Positions 16,622 through 24,805 of a DNA stretch of 64,000 bases are shown here, in pieces; positions within the stretch are counted from its first letter, which is position 1, and every line of letters starts with the position of its first letter. Position numbers and translations under genes: made by a program. Source of the DNA: Bacteroidota bacterium (lineage in GTDB: Bacteria; Bacteroidota; Bacteroidia; Chitinophagales; Chitinophagaceae); NCBI GenBank assembly GCA_023437225.1, contig JAEZGS010000013.1:88330-152329 (forward strand). Direction: 5' to 3'. The notes below the pieces were generated by a model. That model was given only the letters and a program-made list of their open reading frames with translations, ran no database searches and was not told the DNA's origin.

Positions 16622-18271
16622 TTAAATGTTTGAGACAGCCCTTGCTGCAGTTCTCCCTGAAAATATACAACCGCCCAGGAAAGTACCTTCCAATGCTCGA
16701 TATCCATGCATTCCACCGCCGCCAAATCCCGCGGCTTCACCGGCAGCATATAAACCATCAATCAGTCGTCCTTGTTGATCAAATACCTGTGCATCAAGGT
16801 TTGTATGTAATCCTCCCAATGTCTTTCTGGTGATGATGTGGAGTTTTACGGCGATCAATGGAGCTTCCGATGGATCGAGTATCTTATGAAGTGGTGCTGC
16901 GCGAATCAACTTATCGCCGATGTAATTTCTTGCGTTGCGAATGATGGCGATCTGAGCATCCTTACAAAATTTATTGTCGAGTTGCATATCGCGCGAAGCG
17001 ATCTGTCTTTTTATTTCATTAAGCGATAACATCGGCACATCGGTTAATCGATTCATGCCGTCAACAAGTTGTTCAATGTTGTTTGCAACAACAAAATCCT
17101 TTCCATGCGATTTGAATGCTTCCACAGGTGCTGTGGCACTTTTTCCAAATGCACGTTTTATAACAAGTTTCCATTGCTTATTAGTAAGATCCGGATTTTG
17201 TTCTGAGCCCGATAATGCGAATTCCTTTTTAATGATCTTTTGCGTTAGTATAAACCATGAATGGTCAAAACCTGTTTGCCTTAGATGCTGCAATGTTCCC
17301 AGTGTATCGAAGCCGGGAAACAAAGGAACAGGCAAGCGATTGCCCATCGCATCAAACCACATGGATGACGGTCCGGGTAGAATACGTATTCCATGATTGT
17401 TCCAAATCGGATCCCAATTTTGGATACCCTCAGTATAATGCCACATGCGATCAGGATTAATGATCGATGCACCTGAGTTGTAAGCGATATTCATCATCTT
17501 ACCGTCCACATGCGTCGGTACACCAGACAACATATTTGTTGGAGGAACTCCTAATCGTGACGGCCAGTTATTTCGAACCAGCTCGTGATTGCCACCGATC
17601 CCACCAGAACAAATGATCACAGCCGTTGCGCCGATGTTGAAATCGCCGACAACTTCTTTTGAACTTTCACAACCCCGTGCAACTGCGTCTTCTTTTAAGA
17701 TCTCACCACGAACACCTTTGACAATATTGTTTTCGATAGTGAGCTCAGTGACACGATGTCGAAATTTGAAATCAATGTAACCATTTGCCGCAGCGGATTT
17801 CAAACGATTGATAAACGGAGCGATAACGCCCGGTCCTGTTCCCCAGGTCACATGAAAGCGCGGCACAGAATTACCATGGCCAATTGCACCATAGCCGCCA
17901 CGCTCGGCCCATCCGACCACTGGAAAAAATTTGAAGCCTAATGATGTAAGCCATGAAAACTTTTCTGTTGCCGCAAACTGTACATAAGCTTCGGCCCATT
18001 TTCGTGGCCAGTGATCTTCGTCACGATCGAAGGCAGCAGTGCCCATCCAGTCGCTCATTGCAAGATCAAGACTGTCGCGTATCCCAAGTCTTCGCTGCAG
18101 GGGAGTATTTACCATGAACAAACCTCCGAGCGACCAGAATGCCTGTCCGCCAAGGCTTTGTTCGCCTTCCTGGTCGAGCATAGTTACATGCACACCTCTA
18201 TTGACAAGTTCATTTGCGGCTACAAGTCCTGCAAGACCGGAACCAATGATTATGACGCGAGCATTTTGCAT
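16622..18271 (-). CDS. FAD-binding dehydrogenase (KstD-like flavoprotein)
   Basis: This 549-residue flavoprotein has an N-terminal dinucleotide site (VIIIGSGLAGLVAANEL) and a C-terminal FAD motif (GLYAAGEAAGFGGGGMHG). The architecture is that of fumarate reductase/3-ketosteroid-1-dehydrogenase-like enzymes, and the long QAFWSLGGLFMVNTPLQRR region matches the subgroup usually called FAD-binding dehydrogenase (COG3573). The substrate is not known for this group. No steroid genes lie around it, so I would not call it a steroid enzyme. The protein has no signal peptide. Confidence 0.9.
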   Translation of the reverse strand: MQNARVIIIGSGLAGLVAANELVNRGVHVTMLDQEGEQSLGGQAFWSLGGLFMVNTPLQRRLGIRDSLDLAMSDWMGTAAFDRDEDHWPRKWAEAYVQFAATEKFSWLTSLGFKFFPVVGWAERGGYGAIGHGNSVPRFHVTWGTGPGVIAPFINRLKSAAANGYIDFKFRHRVTELTIENNIVKGVRGEILKEDAVARGCESSKEVVGDFNIGATAVIICSGGIGGNHELVRNNWPSRLGVPPTNMLSGVPTHVDGKMMNIAYNSGASIINPDRMWHYTEGIQNWDPIWNNHGIRILPGPSSMWFDAMGNRLPVPLFPGFDTLGTLQHLRQTGFDHSWFILTQKIIKKEFALSGSEQNPDLTNKQWKLVIKRAFGKSATAPVEAFKSHGKDFVVANNIEQLVDGMNRLTDVPMLSLNEIKRQIASRDMQLDNKFCKDAQIAIIRNARNYIGDKLIRAAPLHKILDPSEAPLIAVKLHIITRKTLGGLHTNLDAQVFDQQGRLIDGLYAAGEAAGFGGGGMHGYRALEGTFLGGCIFSGRTAARAVSNI

Positions 18272-18285
18272 TGATGTGTTGTTGT

Positions 18286-18353
18286 AGCGGAAAACGGAAA
18301 ACAGGAAACGGCAAACTGAAAAACATGAAATGCTAAATGCGAAATGCTAAAAG
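18286..18353. repeat. Short-period imperfect repeats (GGAAAAC and AAATGCTA types)
   Basis: The 107-base space between the HD-domain gene (ends 18379, minus strand) and the FAD-dehydrogenase start holds two blocks. Bases 18286-18324 repeat a 7-8 base unit like CGGAAAA, and 18325-18353 repeat AAATGCTA/AAATGCGA. The block starts 25 bases downstream of the HD gene stop. Confidence 0.7.
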
Positions 18354-18378
18354 ATAATTTCTAGGCTGCTTCGCGTTT

Positions 18379-19026
18379 TCAATTTCCAGTTTCAAAAAAG
18401 AACTGCTCCAGGTACAGGCACATGAAATCATGTCTTTGTTCTGCGAGCTTTCTTCCTGCCGGGGTATTCATTCGATCTTTTAGTAACAACAGCTTTTCAT
18501 AGAAATGATTGATGGTTGGATCTTCACCTCGTTTGTACTCCTCTTTTGTTTTATTAAGGTTAGGCGGAACTGAAGGATCATAGATCTTACGATTTTTAAA
18601 TCCTCCGTAGCTGAATGCGCGTGCAATACCAATGGCGCCAATAGCATCCAGTCGATCGGCGTCCTGTACAATGTCCAATTCAATCGATCGGAAGTTTTGC
18701 GTTTCTTTTCCGCCCTTGAATGAAATGTTCTCAATGATGTTTACAACATGCTCCGTGATCTCGTTTGGCACATGTTGTTCTGCTAAGAATTTACGTGCGA
18801 TACGAGGGCCTACTGATTCATCACCATCATGAAACTTTGAATCAGCAATGTCGTGAAGCAAGGCACCCAATTCTACAACAAATCGATCGGCTTGTTCTTC
18901 ATTTGCTATTTTCTTTGCGTTGTGCCACACGCGATAGATATGCCACCAGTCGTGTCCTCCTTCAGCGTTTTGCAATGTCTGTTTTACAAATTGCTTTGTA
19001 TCGTCAATGATTCGTTCTATGTCCAT
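18379..19026 (-). CDS. HD-domain phosphohydrolase
   Basis: This 215-residue cytoplasmic protein is of the YedJ/YpgQ type. The metal-binding residues of the HD fold are visible: the first His in GGHDWWHIYRVWHNA near residue 27, the HD pair in LGALLHDIADSKFHDGDE near residue 58, and Asp in IVQDADRLDAIGAIGIARAF near 124. The family hydrolyses nucleotides or other phosphates. Length is normal. The MBL-fold gene lies eight bases upstream on the same strand, so the two are likely co-transcribed. Confidence 0.9.
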   Translation of the reverse strand: MDIERIIDDTKQFVKQTLQNAEGGHDWWHIYRVWHNAKKIANEEQADRFVVELGALLHDIADSKFHDGDESVGPRIARKFLAEQHVPNEITEHVVNIIENISFKGGKETQNFRSIELDIVQDADRLDAIGAIGIARAFSYGGFKNRKIYDPSVPPNLNKTKEEYKRGEDPTINHFYEKLLLLKDRMNTPAGRKLAEQRHDFMCLYLEQFFFETGN

Positions 19027-19034
19027 TAATGTTT

Positions 19035-19934
19035 TTACGCTTTTGTAGTGATCTCTTCATACGCAGCTGTAAGAGGACGCTGGAATCCATCGCCTTTCCA
19101 TTCCGTTTCACCAGGTAATTCAGTTGCTTTTAAAATTTCATCTTTCGACTTACCGGCTTGTACTTCCTTTTCTACATACAACATCAATCTGTTGAGATAG
19201 TCGCCAAACTTCTTAAGATCCTCGGGTGTTCCCACAACAGAATGTCCTTCCGCTGCATGTCCAAATATGTACTTTGTTTTTTTATCAAACTTGTTCACTG
19301 TTTTTTCGAGAACACTGATCCAGCTTCGAATATTCGCGCCCGCACTGCGATCCACGAATGGATGACGGCGATTGAACATGAGGTCGCCCATGTGTGCAAT
19401 GTTCGCATGTTGAAAATGTATTACGCTATCTCCATTAGTATGAGCGGCCCCGAAGTAATGCAGGCATACTTTCTCTTTACCTGCACTCTGGCACCAGGTG
19501 TTTGTATATGTTTGATCCGGGTACAATTGCTTTGCTTCACTGTTCTGTTGCTTCGCACTGTTCTCCTGGTTGATCTTCGAATTGGCATGTGCAAGAACGT
19601 GCGCTACCAATCCCTTGAAGGCGATGTTACCCGAAGAATGATCCCCATGATGGTGTGTATTGATCAGGACCCGGAAAGGTTGTTGTGAACGTTTTTTCAG
19701 CTCATCAATAAGATGTTGCGACTGCTCGGGGAATTGCGAATCAATGACGATGATTCCATCATTTGACAAATGAAATCCAATAGTGCCACCGCGTTCTGTG
19801 AAATAACCAAGTTCTTTTGTAAGCATGGTTAAAGCCCAGGGCTGTTGAAAAATGGAGGCAAGTAATTTCTGTTGTGAAAATGCAAGTGCACCAAATGTGA
19901 GTGCGGATTGCTGGATAAAGTGACGACGTTGCAT
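19035..19934 (-). CDS. MBL-fold metallo-hydrolase, exported
   Basis: This 299-residue protein starts at the ATG that gives a Tat-like leader (MQRRHFIQQSALTFGALAFS: twin Arg then hydrophobic core). The zinc motif HxHxDH is present as NTHHHGDHSSG near residue 95, with further His in FGAAHTNGD and FGHAAEGH. It resembles the quinoprotein-relay/cyclase subgroup of metallo-beta-lactamase-fold hydrolases. The substrate is unknown. The upstream extension to 20027 would overlap the divergent SDR gene and is less likely. Confidence 0.88.
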   Translation of the reverse strand: MQRRHFIQQSALTFGALAFSQQKLLASIFQQPWALTMLTKELGYFTERGGTIGFHLSNDGIIVIDSQFPEQSQHLIDELKKRSQQPFRVLINTHHHGDHSSGNIAFKGLVAHVLAHANSKINQENSAKQQNSEAKQLYPDQTYTNTWCQSAGKEKVCLHYFGAAHTNGDSVIHFQHANIAHMGDLMFNRRHPFVDRSAGANIRSWISVLEKTVNKFDKKTKYIFGHAAEGHSVVGTPEDLKKFGDYLNRLMLYVEKEVQAGKSKDEILKATELPGETEWKGDGFQRPLTAAYEEITTKA

Positions 19935-20021
19935 GGTGTTGAATTGATGTTTGAATATAACTTTTTTGTCGGAATAGTTTTTGTACCCCGCTTCATTATT
20001 CAATAACCAACCGAGATCAAT

Positions 20022-20906
20022 ATGCAAGACAAGTCAAACATGCAAAATCCTGTAGATCAATTTCCAAAACAGGTTCCACCACAGGAGCAGGAAATGCCGG
20101 GCCTTGAGACGAAGATGGATCCAAAGCCGGATCACGGGGAGCAATCATACAAAGGTTCAGGCAAACTTCAGGGGAGAGTTGCCGTTATTACCGGGGGCGA
20201 TTCAGGTATAGGCAAAGCGGTAGCCATCGCTTATGCAAGAGAAGGAGCAGATGTACTTATCTCATATCTCAATGAACATGAAGATGCAAAGGAAGCAGAG
20301 CGATTCGTGACAGAGGCCGGTCGCAAATGTGTATTGGTTGCGGGCGACATCAGTAAGGAAGAAGTATGTAAAGATATTATTCAGCGGGCTGTTACCGACT
20401 TAGGCGGCATCGACATACTCGTTAATAACGCAGCATATCAAATGGCTCATGAATCGTTGCAGGATATTACCAGTGAAGAATGGGATTACACGTTTAAGAC
20501 GAATATTCATGCGATGTTCTACTTATGTAAAGCTGCAGAGCAACACATGAAACCCGGAGCGACCGTCATCAATACATCTTCCGTAAACGCATATACGCCC
20601 AAACCGACATTGATTCCTTATACCGCTACAAAGGCTGCCATTCAGAATTTCACTTCTACGCTGGCGCAATTATGGGCCGAAAAGGGAATTCGGGTAAATT
20701 GTGTAGCGCCCGGACCGATATGGACACCCCTGATACCGGGAAGCTTTGACGCGCAACAGGTTCATGAATTTGGACAGAAAACACCTTTGGGCAGACCCGG
20801 CCAGCCAGCTGAATTGGCGCCCATCTATGTGTTACTGGCTTCATCAGAGTCAAGCTACATGAGCGGTGCAACGGTACAGGTGACCGGAGGAATGCCGACG
20901 ATATAA
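20022..20906 (+). CDS. SDR family oxidoreductase (YghA/GsP39-like)
   Basis: This 294-residue enzyme has a polar N-terminal extension of about 45 residues (PKQVPPQEQEMPGLETKMDP) typical of the general-stress SDR group that includes E. coli YghA and B. subtilis YdaD. The NAD(P) site is VITGGDSGIGKAVA, the NNA motif follows, and the catalytic Tyr-x-x-x-Lys is YTATK near residue 205. Substrates in this group are small alcohols or aldehydes. ATG at 20040 is an alternative start. An octamer array follows immediately after the stop. Confidence 0.93.
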   Translation: MQDKSNMQNPVDQFPKQVPPQEQEMPGLETKMDPKPDHGEQSYKGSGKLQGRVAVITGGDSGIGKAVAIAYAREGADVLISYLNEHEDAKEAERFVTEAGRKCVLVAGDISKEEVCKDIIQRAVTDLGGIDILVNNAAYQMAHESLQDITSEEWDYTFKTNIHAMFYLCKAAEQHMKPGATVINTSSVNAYTPKPTLIPYTATKAAIQNFTSTLAQLWAEKGIRVNCVAPGPIWTPLIPGSFDAQQVHEFGQKTPLGRPGQPAELAPIYVLLASSESSYMSGATVQVTGGMPTI

Positions 20907-20970
20907 TTAGTGTGCTAATGTGCTAGCATGCTAGTGTGCTAGTATGCTAGTGTGCTAATGTGCTAGTGTG
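20907..20970 (+). repeat. Octamer tandem array (TGTGCTAG family) after SDR stop
   Basis: Eight near-perfect 8-base units (TGTGCTAA, TGTGCTAG, CATGCTAG, TATGCTAG) begin directly after the TAA stop. Same family and same orientation relative to the preceding gene as the array after pcm. Confidence 0.9.
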
Positions 20971-20995
20971 ATGTAATTGCGAATTAATTGAAGTT

Positions 20996-21307
20996 ATGGA
21001 AGCTGTAAATAAGTCGTTCAACGAGATCATCAACGGGCAAACACCGGTGTTGGTAGATTTTCATGCGGAATGGTGCGGGCCATGCAAGATGATGGCACCC
21101 ATACTTAAGGAAGTGAAACAGCAGATGGGGGAGAAAGTAACCATTATCAAGATAGATGTGGACCGCAGTCCGCAAACTGCCGCTCACTACCAGGTACAGG
21201 GAGTGCCTACATTGATCCTCTTTCATCACGGCCAGATAAAATGGCGGCAGTCCGGGGTAGTGCCCGCTCAACAATTAAAAACCATTCTTTCGCGGGAATG
21301 GCAATAG
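20996..21307 (+). CDS. trxA: Thioredoxin
   Basis: This 103-residue protein is a classical thioredoxin with the redox site WCGPC (Cys27, Cys30), cis-Pro in GVPTLILF, and the central Asp (IDVD). It reduces disulfides in cytoplasmic proteins. It has no signal peptide. The short-period TTTCACAT array begins directly after its stop. Confidence 0.95.
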   Translation: MEAVNKSFNEIINGQTPVLVDFHAEWCGPCKMMAPILKEVKQQMGEKVTIIKIDVDRSPQTAAHYQVQGVPTLILFHHGQIKWRQSGVVPAQQLKTILSREWQ

Positions 21308-21308
21308 C

Positions 21309-21352
21309 ATATCATCATTTTCACATTTCACATCCTCACATTTCCACATTAT
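21309..21352 (+). repeat. Short-period repeat (TTTCACAT type) after trxA
   Basis: Four to five imperfect copies of a TTTCACA/CACATTTCC word lie within two bases of the trxA stop. A near-identical block occurs at 58437-58482. Confidence 0.7.
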
Positions 21353-21423
21353 GAAGTGCACACTTGCCTGCTAACCCATTGTGGTGACTGGTCTGTTAAT
21401 TGTAGTCACCGTATGTAAAAGAA

Positions 21424-21912
21424 ATGCGACTTCTACAATCTCTTGCAGCTGGTTTTGCGGGTTCTATCGCCCTGACGATCACTCACCAGGTTTTACACAG
21501 GCTCCTGGAAGATGCGCCCCGCATGGATCTCATGGGTGCGGAAGCCTTAAAAGATCTGGCGGATAAAGCTGGGAAGCGTATCCCGCCGGATAAGCTGTAT
21601 AACATCACACTTGCCGGCGACATACTAAGCAACGGATTCTACTATTCACTTGCCGGAATTGGCGATCCAAAACATGCAACGCTTCGAGGTACTTTAATTG
21701 GTCTTGCAGCGGGCGTTGGCGGAGTATACCTTCCGAAACATCTGGGACTCAACGAAGATTACAGCAATCGCACAACAACCACCAGGCTCTTAACGATTGG
21801 CATTTATACTCTTGGAGGTTTCATTGCAGGAAAGATAATCTGCGCACAAGCGAAAAAGCGCCTAAAAGCGTCTCGAGTAACTGATGTGCAAACAAGATTG
21901 GACGCGTATTAA
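21424..21912 (+). CDS. Hypothetical membrane protein, 162 aa
   Basis: I do not recognise the family. The N-terminus is hydrophobic (MRLLQSLAAGFAGSIALTITHQVL). Two or three more Gly-rich hydrophobic stretches follow: around 65-78, around 88-104 (LIGLAAGVGGVYLP), and 124-140 (IGIYTLGGFIAGKII). The tail is basic. The Gly-rich helices suggest a small inner-membrane protein. It lies between trxA and a minus-strand gene. Confidence 0.65.
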   Translation: MRLLQSLAAGFAGSIALTITHQVLHRLLEDAPRMDLMGAEALKDLADKAGKRIPPDKLYNITLAGDILSNGFYYSLAGIGDPKHATLRGTLIGLAAGVGGVYLPKHLGLNEDYSNRTTTTRLLTIGIYTLGGFIAGKIICAQAKKRLKASRVTDVQTRLDAY

Positions 21913-21947
21913 GGACGTACACCCATAATCATTGACAATTATGCTAT

Positions 21948-21980
21948 TTTAAAAGAAAAGCCCGGATTATTACCCGGGCT
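21948..21980 (-). terminator. Rho-independent terminator for the 71-aa gene
   Basis: AGCCCGG (21959-21965) pairs with CCGGGCT (21974-21980) around an 8-base loop. Read on the minus strand the stem is followed by TTTTCTTTT, so it ends the minus-strand gene 14 bases upstream. It may also serve the convergent plus-strand gene. Confidence 0.82.
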
Positions 21981-21994
21981 ATTCGTTATGGCTA

Positions 21995-22210
21995 CTATCC
22001 TAAGCCTCTGTTTCCGCGATCTCCGCGGTTTCCTCCGTCACCCTGGCGTGATTGATTGTTACCTTGTGACTGCTCGCCAGGCCGGTTACTCATATCCTGG
22101 TCGCGATCGAGATTTACTCTCTGGTCGTTATTACGTTCGATATCGCGACTCTCATCCTGCTGTTTGTTCTTATCACGTGTAAACACGTCTCGGCTGTTTC
22201 GTCTTGACAT
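21995..22210 (-). CDS. Small hydrophilic protein rich in Arg, Asn, Asp, Gly and Gln (71 aa)
   Basis: This short gene has no recognised family. The N-terminus is MSRRNSRDVFTRDK and the C-terminal 25 residues are Gly-Asn-Arg-Gln repeats. It has no hydrophobic segment or cysteine, so it is likely disordered and cytoplasmic. The clean terminator directly after its stop and the absence of another gene here support it as real. Its composition resembles small stress or RNA-associated proteins, but that is only a resemblance. Confidence 0.55.
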   Translation of the reverse strand: MSRRNSRDVFTRDKNKQQDESRDIERNNDQRVNLDRDQDMSNRPGEQSQGNNQSRQGDGGNRGDRGNRGLG

Positions 22211-22317
22211 AGTAATTGGTTTTCTTGTAGGGTGACCAAATTGATGCCAAACCCTGACCGTCGTCCTGTGTTTTTAACATTTCCGGGACTATATTAGGAT
22301 CACTTAAATTTCTCGAC

Positions 22318-22797
22318 ATGAAAAAGCAACCGGACTGGTCGAAAAAAATGAATCCCCTGCACCTGCCAAAAGTTGTGGATGTTCCTGATAAATGGGCGGC
22401 GAAGATCGGACATGGGCGGATGGCTATTGTTACTCCATCGATGGTGGACACGTTCGTAAAACAGATACCGAAAGGGACAGTAGTTACCATGAATCAACTG
22501 CGTGAACATTTTGCATACGAAATGGATGCAGATACTACCTGTCCTTTGACAACAGGAATTTTTGTAAGCATTGTAGCGAAACATGCTGAGCATCAACGAG
22601 CGCTGGGTGAAAAGAACATTACTCCGTATTGGCGCGTGCTCAAAGAAGGTGGTAAACTCAATCCAAAGTTTCCGGGAGGAGTGATACAACATGCGGCACT
22701 TCTTGAAGCGGAAGGATTGCGCATTGTAAAAGGCAAATCTCAAAGTTCATGGCGCGTGAAGGACCATGAACAACATACAATGCTGTTGGAAGCGTGA
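22318..22797 (+). CDS. MGMT-fold, alkyltransferase-like (ATL) protein
   Basis: This 159-residue protein has the C-terminal fold of O6-methylguanine-DNA methyltransferases. After a helix-turn-helix-like region (GTVVTMNQLREHFAYEM, about 60-75), the segment TPYWRVLKEGGKLNPKF occupies the place of the PCHRV active site, followed by Q-x-x-x-LLEAEGL. The cysteine is replaced, as in Atl1-type proteins, which bind alkylated DNA and pass it to nucleotide excision repair without removing the alkyl group. The assignment rests on this pattern and the downstream QxxxLLExEG motif. The protein is longer than typical Atl1 (about 100-110 aa) because of an N-terminal extension. Confidence 0.6.
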   Translation: MKKQPDWSKKMNPLHLPKVVDVPDKWAAKIGHGRMAIVTPSMVDTFVKQIPKGTVVTMNQLREHFAYEMDADTTCPLTTGIFVSIVAKHAEHQRALGEKNITPYWRVLKEGGKLNPKFPGGVIQHAALLEAEGLRIVKGKSQSSWRVKDHEQHTMLLEA

Positions 22798-22806
22798 TCG
22801 CAGAAC

Positions 22807-23628
22807 TTAGTTTGGGAGTTTGTTTTTTGAAAAGTAAGTATGCATGAAGAGAAGTTGGTATTGCACTGCATTTCCCCAGTACTCCCAATTGTGAGCGCCG
22901 GGTCGCACAATGAAATCGTGTTGAATGTTTCTATAGAGCATTTCATTATGCAGCTTCTTATTGACCTCGTAAAAAAAGTCATCGGTGCCACAATCGATGA
23001 TGATCGAAAGAGAATTGGGTGCTATCAGATGCAGCATGTTCATAACAGTGTTCTTCTCCCATCGCTCCCGTTGCTCGCTATATTTACCCATACGCTTTTC
23101 CATATCCCAGTTATTTGGAAATGGCCGGATGTCTACGCCGCCGCTCATACTTCCTGCGGCACCAAAAACATCGGGATGCCTGATCGCCAGGTATAATGCG
23201 CCGTGTCCGCCCATGCTCAAACCTGTGATGGCCCTGCCTTTGCGGTCTTTAATAGTTTTGTATTTCTGATCGATGAATTGGACCAGTTCATTGGAGACAT
23301 AGGTTTCGTATTGGAAGGAGGCGTCTGTTGGACTATCCCAATACCAACTTCCAAATCCGCCATCGGGACAAACGATGATCATTTGATATTGATCCGCAAA
23401 TTTCTCAATATCCTTTACTTTCGAAATCCAGTCTGCATAGTTGCCGCTATAACCATGCAGGAGATATACCACAGGGAGGGCACTGGAGTTTGAGTATTTA
23501 TCCGGCGTTACTATTACTGCCCTAATATTTTTTTTCATTGCAGTGCTGTAAGTAAGCACTGTGTCTACCCTTGCAGCAAATATTTGAGAACTGATGAAAA
23601 TAGAGAGGGCAAATAGGATTTGTTTCAT
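22807..23628 (-). CDS. Secreted esterase (esterase D / antigen 85-like alpha/beta hydrolase)
   Basis: This 273-residue protein has a signal peptide (MKQILFALSIFISSQIFA) when started at 23628; the in-frame ATG 13 codons upstream would overlap the next gene. The mature part is an esterase-family alpha/beta hydrolase with YLLHGYSGNYADW, the nucleophile elbow GLSMGGHGAL near residue 137, an Asp in DCGTDD and the catalytic His in GAHNWEYW. Such enzymes cleave acyl esters on sugars or small molecules. It lies 11 bases downstream of the thioredoxin-like gene. Confidence 0.88.
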   Translation of the reverse strand: MKQILFALSIFISSQIFAARVDTVLTYSTAMKKNIRAVIVTPDKYSNSSALPVVYLLHGYSGNYADWISKVKDIEKFADQYQMIIVCPDGGFGSWYWDSPTDASFQYETYVSNELVQFIDQKYKTIKDRKGRAITGLSMGGHGALYLAIRHPDVFGAAGSMSGGVDIRPFPNNWDMEKRMGKYSEQRERWEKNTVMNMLHLIAPNSLSIIIDCGTDDFFYEVNKKLHNEMLYRNIQHDFIVRPGAHNWEYWGNAVQYQLLFMHTYFSKNKLPN

Positions 23629-23639
23629 ACAACCCAAAT

Positions 23640-24245
23640 CTACGCCTTCTTTCTTTTTACTCCGCATCCTATTGCTTTTGTTACTCTCACTGCGGGTGTC
23701 GAGTTATTTTGCAATGCTGCGATCGCCTGCTCAACATATTTTGTTTTGTCTGCCCTGCTGTCTTCCGAATCATTGTCGATGGCACCGGTGTATTCAACAA
23801 CATTTCCTGCACTGGTTTTTCTTACGAGAAAGATATGTGGAGTATTGCGGGCTCCATAAGCATTTGTTACCAACTGCCCTTCATCATACAAATAAGGGAA
23901 GGGATACTTTTTACTTGTCGCCAGTTGTTTCATCTTTTCAAAACTGTCTCCACCAGAAACTTCAGGATCGTTCGAATTGATGGCAATCACCGGGTAACCC
24001 TGGGAAGCAAATTTGTTATGCAATTCAACAATCCTTTGCTCATATGCTTTTGCGTATGGACAGGTATTGCAGGTGAACACAACGATGAAGCCTTTTGCAT
24101 TTGCATAATCTGCGAACGAGATCTGCTTGTCGTTCACATTCTTCAATGTAATATCAGGTGCTTTATCACCAGGTGAAAGTGTATTGATTTGAGCACTTGC
24201 ATACATTGTAATAAATGCAAACAGGATGGTTAAGAATGGTTTCAT
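23640..24245 (-). CDS. Thioredoxin-family (AhpC/TSA-like) periplasmic protein
   Basis: This 201-residue protein has a signal peptide (MKPFLTILFAFITMYASAQ) and a peroxiredoxin-like thioredoxin fold (GDKAPDITLKNVNDKQISFADY). The redox motif is CNTC (Cys59, Cys62) in FTCNTCPYAKAYEQR, a pattern typical of the Bacteroidota group labelled thioredoxin family protein. It probably works in periplasmic redox. It lies three bases after the TlpA-like gene, and the esterase follows, so three genes form one operon. Confidence 0.9.
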   Translation of the reverse strand: MKPFLTILFAFITMYASAQINTLSPGDKAPDITLKNVNDKQISFADYANAKGFIVVFTCNTCPYAKAYEQRIVELHNKFASQGYPVIAINSNDPEVSGGDSFEKMKQLATSKKYPFPYLYDEGQLVTNAYGARNTPHIFLVRKTSAGNVVEYTGAIDNDSEDSRADKTKYVEQAIAALQNNSTPAVRVTKAIGCGVKRKKA

Positions 24246-24248
24246 GAC

Positions 24249-24725
24249 TTATTGATTTATGGTTTGATAGAGTTTCAACAGAGCTTCATAATCGAGTTCC
24301 GATTCAATGAACCTCCGTTTGCTTCCCTGAATAACAAGGGTTGCCGGAATGGAGCCTGACCAATTCGCATCAATACGTTCTATATATTCCTGCTGCTCCG
24401 TTTCATTCAACAGGTACGTTTCGGATACCGGTTTTATTTTGTCAATGAATGGTTGCACTGTTTTTTCCAACTGCGATATAAAGTCGACACTCACCAACAG
24501 TACTTTTAATTTCTCGTTCTTATGCTCCTGTTGAAGCTTATCGAAGTAAGGCAGCTCTTTGATACAGGGGGCGCACCATGTAGCCCATAGGTTGATTATG
24601 TAGGTTGTATCCCTCCCGGCATCGATTCTTTTTTCTAACTGGTCGATGTTGATCAGCTGTATCTTCTGAGCAAGCGATGTTGTGCCGGCCAACAAGAAAA
24701 GTATAAATAATGTTGTGCGAATCAT
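24249..24725 (-). CDS. TlpA-like thiol-disulfide reductase
   Basis: This 158-residue protein has a signal peptide (MIRTTLFILFLLAGTTSLAQ) and one thioredoxin domain with the motif WCAPC (Cys51, Cys54). The cis-Pro segment is IPATLVIQG near residue 126. It is a periplasmic reductase of the TlpA/ResA type and is the first gene of the minus-strand trio with the CNTC protein and the esterase. Confidence 0.9.
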   Translation of the reverse strand: MIRTTLFILFLLAGTTSLAQKIQLINIDQLEKRIDAGRDTTYIINLWATWCAPCIKELPYFDKLQQEHKNEKLKVLLVSVDFISQLEKTVQPFIDKIKPVSETYLLNETEQQEYIERIDANWSGSIPATLVIQGSKRRFIESELDYEALLKLYQTINQ

Positions 24726-24805
24726 GCTTTACTAATCTACCTTTTTTTGCTCCGACGGAAGTACCGCTTGTAAAATCAGCGGAAACTTTATGATTTTTGC
24801 CTTGT

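Noticed and set aside
19158..19688. 176-residue plus-strand reading frame inside the MBL-fold gene
   Set aside because: It lies opposite the zinc-motif-bearing gene and shows no family features.
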